64,000 nucleotides of DNA from Nectonema munidae (lineage: Eukaryota; Nematomorpha; Nectonematoida; Nectonematidae), in contig JAUIRK010000567.1 in NCBI GenBank assembly GCA_030549495.1, forward strand, positions 598,501 through 662,500, given 5' to 3'. Position 1 is the first letter of the stretch. The number at the start of each line of letters is the position of its first letter. The translations under genes were made by a program, and so were the position numbers. The notes below the pieces were generated by a model that saw only the letters and a list, made by a program, of their open reading frames with translations, searched no databases and was not told the DNA's origin. This document shows, piece by piece, positions 11,620-20,690 of the stretch.

Positions 11620-11774
11620 TCATAATCTTTCGCCCACGTGACTGTGGTGTCCTTTTATTGTGATAAGAACGCTTCGATAAAGATTGCAAAACTTCTTGTT
11701 GAAAAAGGCGTAAATGAAGGGATTGACGGCAGATTTGAAGTAGCCAATGCAAATTGTTACTTTTACTATTGAAT
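11620..11774 (-). CDS. GPCR exon 2: TM7, NPxxY, helix 8 and stop
   Basis: This exon carries VTICIGYFKSAVNPFIY followed by AFFNKKFCNLYRSVL and a short tail GHHSHVGERL before TGA (11620-11622). That is the canonical end of a class A receptor: Tyr7.43, Ser7.46, Asn-Pro-x-x-Tyr, then helix 8 with a Cys that could be palmitoylated. Position 7.40 is Cys instead of Trp, and 7.45 is Lys instead of Asn. The upstream border is a clear acceptor (cccatattttag). The phase (two bases before the first full codon) matches the donor at 22450. A longer open frame in a different phase overlaps this exon and is a shadow. Confidence 0.88.
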
Positions 11775-14700
11775 CTAAAATATGGGAAATCAGTTTAGAG
11801 AAAATAATATCAGGCCTTACTTAGAAAAGTGACCAGATACCAAGGACGCAACCATAAATTTTTGATAGCACAAAATTTGCATACTTTTTGCAATACATCG
11901 ATTTCAGCTTTTAAAATGATATCTGAAATTTACAGCGAAGAAAATCATTTTATTGACAAGTTAAAGATGTTAAACATAACAAAATGTATAAAGATGTAAA
12001 ATATAACAAAATGTAAATTAAAGTGCAAATGATTTCATAAACAATGGGTTCTTTGTTTATGATTTCGATGAAGATATTCTTTTATGAAGTCTTTAACTTT
12101 TCTGTTCGTAAATCATTTTCAATTAGAAAAAATTTATCTTCCCTGAAAAATAGCAAAAAGGAAACAAGCTCGCCTTTTGTATAAAAATTATTGAAGCCTT
12201 TTTTCCGAATATTTCTTGAAAAAGATCGAAATTAGGGCGTATTTCTGGAGTAAGTTATATCACCACATTTTGTTTCTTCATTCAACAAAGCGGTATCATG
12301 ATCACCAAAATTTCTAACTTTTATTTTTTATCGTTTTCATTCGGCGATTAAAATCTTTGCTTCAATTGTTTTCCATGAAAAATTTTAATTTGTGTTCAAT
12401 AAAATCTATAGATAACAAAGTGTTTGCTTCAGAGAAATTGTTGGGGGGCCATAAGATTTTTTACACTGGAGAATCAAAAAAAAAGAAATGGAGTAGGAAT
12501 TATCCTATCAGAAAAATATAAATGTTTTAGCAATAAAGAGGAATAAAGATAGGATAATAGGAACTAAACTTAAAGGTCACAATAAAATATTATGGGTAAT
12601 ATCAACATATGTTCCGCAGTCTGGTTGTAGGGAAGAAGAGAAGATAGCGTTTATAGCAGATTTAGGGGATATGATCGATGAAGTAATGGAAAATTAAAGC
12701 CTGCTAATTGGATCCTACGTAAAGGGTCATCCACGTGAAAAGAAAGAAGACTCGCTTTACACACCTTCCACAACATCATAGTAAATGGATTTAATCAGAA
12801 GGAGAGCTTTCCACCGTACAATTATCGCATCACTCGATCTCACAGCAGCTTTTGCCACATCAGACATACATCTATCAATCAACAAGCTTATACATACACA
12901 AAGCAAATATTAATCCAACTCTCATTAAGTACATTTCAAATTATATCAGAGGCAGACTGTCTAGCTTACAGACAGTTCAACAAGCAAACCTCAAAGAAAA
13001 AACATATTGACTCAGGCGTACCACAAAGAAGCACACGGTCACCCATTCTCTTCAACATGCACACTTCAGACATTCTTAGACCAACTAAACCCCACATTCA
13101 CTTGTTAACCTATGCAGATGACATCACAATAACTTCAACACATCCAAATGCAAACACAGCTACAGAAGACTTACAAAAATGCATAACTCTGAATACTTCC
13201 AAATCACAAACCACACTCTTCAAATAATACAACACATCCATCAATATCAAAATAAACAGCCACACTATAAGAACAGCCACACACTCTAAAACACTAGGCA
13301 TAACAGTTGATCCTAAACTATCATACAACACGCACACAAAAATCACTAGTCATAAAGCCACCAAAACACTAAATGTTATCAAAGCTTTATCTGGCACAAA
13401 GTGGGGTAAAGATAAAGAAACAATATCAAATACATACAAAACAATAACAAGACCAATCATTGAGTATGGTTTAACCATATGGGGACCTACACTTTCTCAA
13501 TCAAACTACAACAAACTGCAAACAATTCAAAATACAGCTTTAAGAACAGCCACTGGACACTCAAAAGACAGAACATCTACATGTAGAATCACTAGTCTTA
13601 CCACTAAAAACACATATAAACATTCATACATCTAACATCAGTGCCAAAGCCGCCAACTCTTCACAAACTTTAAACCACTTATACCATGCAACAAAAACCC
13701 ACAGACGCATCAAAATCACAGCTTTTACCTACCCTCACTCAATACTGTATCACACATGCGAAAACACGTTTCCCAATCAAGACCAAACACACATAAACCA
13801 AATCATTCACTCTCAAGCAGTCACAAACTATTTAACCCATTAAGTACCATAGAAATTAGACGATATTTAAAAAAACGCAGACGATTTATATTCAAAGTCA
13901 TTGAAAAAAGCAGACGAAGATGAAATTACTTTGTTCCCAAATGGGAACATTGGGGCTTAATGGGTTAAACACACTACAAAAAAACAACATCATCAACAAA
14001 CCTCCCCCACAAATTAGCTCACAAGAAACAGAATTAAACACGCCACGCACTAGCACAGCTCAAGCCTACAAATCGCCACTACTACATGAATACATGAACA
14101 AAATCAGCCCTGACACACACCACAGCCCAATATGCCCACTATGTAACACTAAACACACAACACTCAACATCTGTTCTCATGTACACACTTGCACACATCC
14201 CTCACTCCTATTAACCTCTGGACCGATCCAGTCTCAGTCAGTCAATTGCTCGTGAGGTGGGGGGACAGTTTGGCAAACAAGGTAAATGATGTGGCCATCA
14301 TCGATCTGTCGACACAACAACAACAAGGGTATACACCGGCGCATGGAGGACATGGAAAAGGAAAAAATAAAGAAGGCGATAATATTTTGGACATGGCGCA
14401 AAGAAAAGATCTGTTCTTTTGTAATACAAAATACCGAAAAAAGAGGAACATTTTGTTACCAATAGAAGTTGGAGTAAGAAAAGTCAAATAGACTATTTTC
14501 TAGCCAAAGAAAAAGAAAACAAATATTGTAAAGTGATACCTGCGGTAATGTTATTCTGAGTCGACATCAATTATAACATCTTGATATGTGGAAAAGCAAA
14601 TGCGATGAACAGAAAATGAAGAAGATGAAAAAAATCAGAGTATGGAAAATGAAAAATTCGGAAATAATGGTAGAATTTAGAAATGCTCTTATAAACTATA

Positions 14701-17700
14701 ATGTGAGTCTCTCTAAAGAAGAATCAGTTGAGGAAAAGTGGAAAAAATAGAAAGAAATCTAATCAAAGCAAGCGAAAATGTTTTATGCCGAATAAAAGGA
14801 TGTAAAGTAAAGGAAAGAGAAACTTGGTTGTGGAGCGAGGATGTGAAAAATGCTCTTTGAAAAAAAGGGTGCTATTAAGGCTACCGAGAAACAAAGAGGG
14901 GGAAGGATAAGGATATGTATAAAACTAAGAAAAAGAAGCTAAAAGAGCCATATATTTGGCCAGAAAAGAAAGAATGCAAAAGATGTATGAAGATAACTAA
15001 ACAACAAAGAGGACTAAAATAGAATATATAGAATCGCTAAAGCTAAACAAAGAGAGAAAGAAGAAATTTTTAAAGAACTTTTAAATATCAAAAATGAAAG
15101 AGACAAGATTAATGAACAAGAAAAAGTTGCAGAAGCAGAAAAAGAAATAGAGCAAAATGAAATTGAAAGCACTATAATCAAAATGAAGACTAATAAAGCT
15201 TCTGGAATACGTGATATAACTATAGACATGTTGAAAGCTGGTGGCAAAATCTGCATAAAGTGGATGACGGAGTTGCTGAATGAAGTATGGATAAATGAGA
15301 GAATTCCAAATGACTGAAAAAGGAGCTTGATATAAAAAAAAGAGACATTTTGGAATGAGCTACCGAGGCATAAAGCTGTTGGAGCACGCATTCAAACTTT
15401 TTGAAAGAATAGGGGATAAATGAATGCGTAGAATAGTGAATATAGATCCCAAACAATTCCGTTTTATGCAAGGAAAAAGTGCAGAGGATGTGATATTTAA
15501 TGTCTAGACAACTTATAGAAAAGAAGTTAAAGGAGATATGTCAGTCTAATGTGGTTTTGTAGATCTTGAAAAGGACTATGCTCGTGTTCCCAGAGAACTA
15601 GTTTACGCTTGCTTGAGAAAAAGAAGGTTACAGAAAAAATAATCAGAATAGTATTCTAAATGTATAAAGAAATCAAAAGTTGCGGTTAGAACGACAAATT
15701 GTCTCTCCAGAGAATTTGGGGTTAAAGTTCGTCTGCATCAGGGTTCAGCTTTGAGCCCACTTTTATTTGCTATCTTCATTGATGTCATATCTGAAGGACT
15801 TCGATCGGAGGAACTATGGGAATTACTTTTTGCTTCGAAAAAGTAGGATTAAAAATGAATTATGGAAAAACAGAAACAATGGTATGTAGCAGAAGTAAGG
15901 AAGAAATACTGAAAATCATGGATCGTCATAGTAAAGAATTGAATCAAGTGAGTAGTTTTAAATACCTTCGGTCATTGATTACAGACAGTGGAAGCTGCAA
16001 AAAAGAGGTACACGCAAGAATAAACGCTCGCTAGATGAAGTGCAAAGTAGTTAAAGCAATTATTTACGACATAAGATGTTCAAAAAAGTTAAACGCAAAA
16101 ATTTATACAAGAATTATAAGGCCAGCCATGGAGCAGAGGTTCTGAGTTTAAGGAAGAAAGATTAGAATAGATTACCGAAATGATTATGCTCAGAAAAAAA
16201 TAGAAGCTTACTGAATGATCACATGAAGAATCAAGAGGTTAGAAAAAAGTGTACGGCTATTGTTAGCGTGATGAGTGCGATTGGACGAAGTATAGACTTC
16301 GATGGTTTAGGCATCTTCTAAGAAAAGAAAATGCGGATGCGGTTCGTAGAATAATGGATTGTCGTATAATGGGAAAAAAAAAAAGAGGACGACCTTTCAA
16401 AAGATGGAAAGATGCCCTTTAAAAAGAGTCTAGCCGAAGTTGGATTGGAAGATTGTCATGCTCAGGACAGAAAGAATTGGAGGATTGGGATCAAAGCTGC
16501 TGACCCCCAAATTAGGGAGAAGGTGAAAGCAAAGAAGAAGAAGAATCACTTTTTTTGCTACGAAAAGTGATGATCTTTTACTTTTCTTCATTTCAAGAAC
16601 AGAGATATGTGGGAAATTAAAAAATTAAATCATTATTGTATACAGCTAATTTATAAAAAAAAATATGTTAAGCTGTGAATACATCTTTAGACGTGCGTAG
16701 TTGATAGATAGCCTTGTGTTAAAAGAAACAAATCATTTTAGTACTAAAAAATAGAATACAGTTGCGTTAAAAATCAATGCCATAATTAAATCCTACTTTG
16801 TTTGACATTTATAAATAAAATTATAAAGTTTTTTGGACTTGAAAAAAGTATTCCATTTTAAAATTTTCAAAAACACAAAAAAAGTTTATATAAAATAAGT
16901 TGCAGCTATTCAATCAATCGCAACAGCAAAAATGGTGTAGCATTGGAAGCTTACGGTCTAAATCAAGTTAGTCTGGATTCGATTCCCGATTGTGACTATC
17001 CTTACCTAGTTACGCAAGATTATTCTTTCCTTGGATGCGATACCAACAAATAAAAAAATCTTCGTAAAAAACAACTTTATACATATGTTAAAAAAAATTG
17101 TTGAGACTTTAAGATGAAGTCACTATACCATATCTTGTCTTTTTTGGGGTAGCTCTATAAAACGGGCGGTAAACTCACGAGCTGTCACGGATTCCCATCC
17201 TCCGAACTCACAACTTCACACTATTTAACTACGGCACGGATTGAATAGCAGTGTTTTTCAATGTTCTAAATATATATATTTAGAAGATTGCTTTAGAGAG
17301 AATATGCATATTACTCTAGTTTGGAGTCTGTTTTTAAATGTTATTCATTACAAAAATATTAATACTATGAGAATGAGTTTTCCTGCCCTCAAAGCACCCT
17401 TTTTCATTTGCCAATAAGCCCTCCTCATTACCACATCAACAAACCCCTTGATTTTCCAAATAATTCAATTTTGCGAATCGATAGTGCTATGAAAGATTTG
17501 CCTTCAAATAAATGACAAGTTTCGTTTTAGAAGAGAAGAAAATATTGTGGACAATAAGTTAGTCTGTCAGTGATTAATTTTATGGAAACACGATGTTAAC
17601 AAATTGCTGCTGTCTCTCTCTCTCTTGGGTGAGGGATTTCATTAATGGCAGTGCACTTTTGATGAACAGACATTGTACAATTTCATTCATAAATATACAA

Positions 17701-20645
17701 AATGATGTCATCCTGGTGTTTATTCAAAGAGATTACATGGAAATACTTGAATAAAAGAAGAGAGAAAAGATTTTTGGCAATCATCACTACTTCGTGAGTC
17801 ACAACTTGTTCGATTTTTGAAAAGAGGGAGATAATCATCATACACAGGAAAAAATCAATAAAGCCAATTTTTGCGGCAACATGTCATAAAACTGATTTTA
17901 TATCAATTTTCTCTAAATATATCAAAATTAACTTTAATAAGTCTAAAGCAATCCTATTCTCAAATAAAAAAAAAGTTGACATCAATAACTTTATGTTTGA
18001 GATAGTCGATTCTTTTCCTTTATTATAGGGGTGACCATCGATAGTAGGCTAACTTGGGCGAATCATATTACTTCTATAGAAAATAAAATTTCAAGAGTGA
18101 TAGGTATTTTGACGTGTTTTAAAAATGCTTTTACCATTAAAGTAAAAAAATTACCATATAACTCATTTTTTCTACCCTAATTAAACTATGGGATAACACT
18201 GTGGGGACATCAAAATCTTTCACATTTGCTAAGACTACAAAAAAAAAGCTATTAGAATTATTTTTAATGAAAACCGTTTGTCTCATACAAATCTAATGTT
18301 TCTTAAAGCTGAAATTTTGAAGATTGACGATCTCTATAAATATAATCTTGCATTGACATTATATAAATATTTTAACAATCAACTGCCAGATATGTTTCTT
18401 GATTTATTAGATTTTAACCCTGGTAAAAATAAATATGATTTGCATTGCAAATGGAAATCTCTACTTCCATTATATAATAGATCAAACTATTATCAAACAA
18501 TAAAATACAGGTTGTCTGAATTTTGGAACAATAATTTTTATCTAATCGATTTATTAAGTCTAAGTATTAGTCAATTTAAAAAAAAGTAAAAGAAACGTAT
18601 ACTAAAAATTATGAAGTACAATCTGTAATAAATAATTGTTTTGTATGCAACATTTAATAAGACTGATAACTTAAAACTTGGATATTTTATGTCTTGATTA
18701 ATATTTTGTTGTAATTTCTCCTATTTTCAAAGTATTGTTTGTATGTTAAAATTTTGTATTGTTTCTGATCGTAGTGCAACAACATAAAAGCGGCTCCTGG
18801 CTTTTTGTATTGCACAATTTTGTTTATACTTTCATTTTTTTTCTAATAATTTTATATGTCTCAACATGGAGAATATATATAAAAATAAATTTATATCTTG
18901 TTTATTCTATTTTATGTTAAATTGCTCTTTTCTATCTCTTAATTCAATTTACCTATAAAATAAATAAAAAAAATGTATATATATCTATATATATTTTTTT
19001 TCTCGATGTTATTTTGCAAGCATTCTCATTTTTTAATTGTTTGTATTTTCAATAAACATTCTCTCTCTCTCTCTCTAAATATATCAAAAATTTATATTTA
19101 TAATATAAAATATTTTATAAAATACTGAAAAGAATTAAATTTATCATGAAGTCAACTTAGAAAAAAGTAGAACAAAAAGAACTTTTTTCTAAAAGGGTAT
19201 TTAAATAAATTTCCAAATTCAAATCATTAAATTTTTTTTTACTTGGATCTATGATTAATTTAAATTCATGACGAAAATGAATTCACTTTAGAGATCATTT
19301 TAAGATGTTAATTTTTATTCTAAAAAGTCAGAAACTCTTTGTTCCTTAAGCATTTCCTTCCTATTCAAAGGCATTTTGACTACAATTTTTTCATCCTTTA
19401 TTTTGCCAATAAAGATTTCTCTATTTGATTATTTTAGTTTTTATATCTACATATATTTTACGATATTGATTATACTAAGATCAAGTAACATTAACTACTA
19501 TAATTTTATAATTTAGTAACATTAACTATAATTAATTATGTGAAATAATTATAAAATCTTTTAAATTTGAAGTTAAAATGGCAGTTTAAATCTATGTGAT
19601 TATTTAAGCACAATTTATTATTTTTTAAAGGTAAAGCTATATAAATATGGAAAAGAAGTGAACATATAAATCTTTGTTGAACAATTTAAAAACGTAAACT
19701 TTAATGTTAAATTTAACTTTAATTAACTTTAATGTTTAATACAAATTGAATAAAAAGGATATGGAAATACACAAGACATTCACCATCCAATTTCACCAAC
19801 AAAAATAGAACATTTTTTAAATATTTGATAAAAATCTATTACAATTTGAATAATTAGTAAAAGACAAGATTGAAATTCAAGATCTTAATTTTCGTTTGTT
19901 ATACTCATTAAATTTTCACCCGAAACGAATACAAAATTTTGTGTTTCCTTATCTTTGTTTATTACATCTATAAGTCTTAAAGTTGATACAATAAAAAACA
20001 TCTGTATTTTCTAAAAATATAATTTCTCTAAAAAATGAGTAAAGATATATGATATCAGTAAATAGGATATTGATATGCAATTATAAATATATTTCATCCT
20101 TTTGATCCATTAATTCAAAGAAGTTTTGAAGGCATATTTCATACATAAAAGAATGAAGAAGTGTCTCATTTCAAGCACAATAATAGAGCATACGCAGGAG
20201 AAAAGGATGAATGAAGAATCCTCAAACATGCTCTTAGCGCTACGAGGAAATATAAAAGAAACGTGATATTAAGACGATCTAATCCGATAAAATCTTATAA
20301 TTTAAGGAGATCAGGAAGTTATTCATCACTTTCTCTTATTAATCCTTATAAAGAAAGAAAGGCATATCGCGATATAACAGTCCATATCTTGAAATAACGA
20401 CGCCTTTCCTGGGAAAATACTAATTCCCTAAAATTCAAGATTTAAAATAATATCTTTGTTAAAAAGCTAAGAAAGATATCAAAGAATTTTTTTGAAGGAA
20501 AAAAAATTTTTTTTATTTTTTTTTTTTTTCTCTTTTCGTTTTTGTTGGGGAGAAAAGGGGGGGGGGGGGGGGGGGGGGGGGGGTTTTTTTTATTTATTAA
20601 AAAAAATTATTTATATATATTTTAAAAAAAAAAAAAAAAAAAAAA

Positions 20646-20690
<45 letters not shown>

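Larger units (their letters stand above)
12440..16547 (+). mobile_element. RTE-like LINE interrupted by another LINE
   Basis: The left part (12440-12751) encodes the front of an RTE-type endonuclease: GVGIILSE, then ISTYVPQSG in broken frames. The right part (14327-16547) resumes with GYTPAHGGHGKGKNKEGDN and CNTKYRKKRN. RT remnants follow: ERIPND, a degenerate YKKKGD, NYGKTETMVC and FKYLRSLITDSGSCKKEV. It ends with a (GAA)n tail, AAGAAGAAGAAG, at about 16528-16545. The two halves fit together around the inserted 12752-14326 LINE. The 5' end is truncated. The sister copy at 60690-63399 shows the same order uninterrupted. Many stops and frame changes are present, so it is inactive. Confidence 0.85.

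Noticed and set aside
14242-14487. 81-codon minus-strand frame
   Set aside because: Antisense of the RTE-like endonuclease stretch that resumes at 14327.
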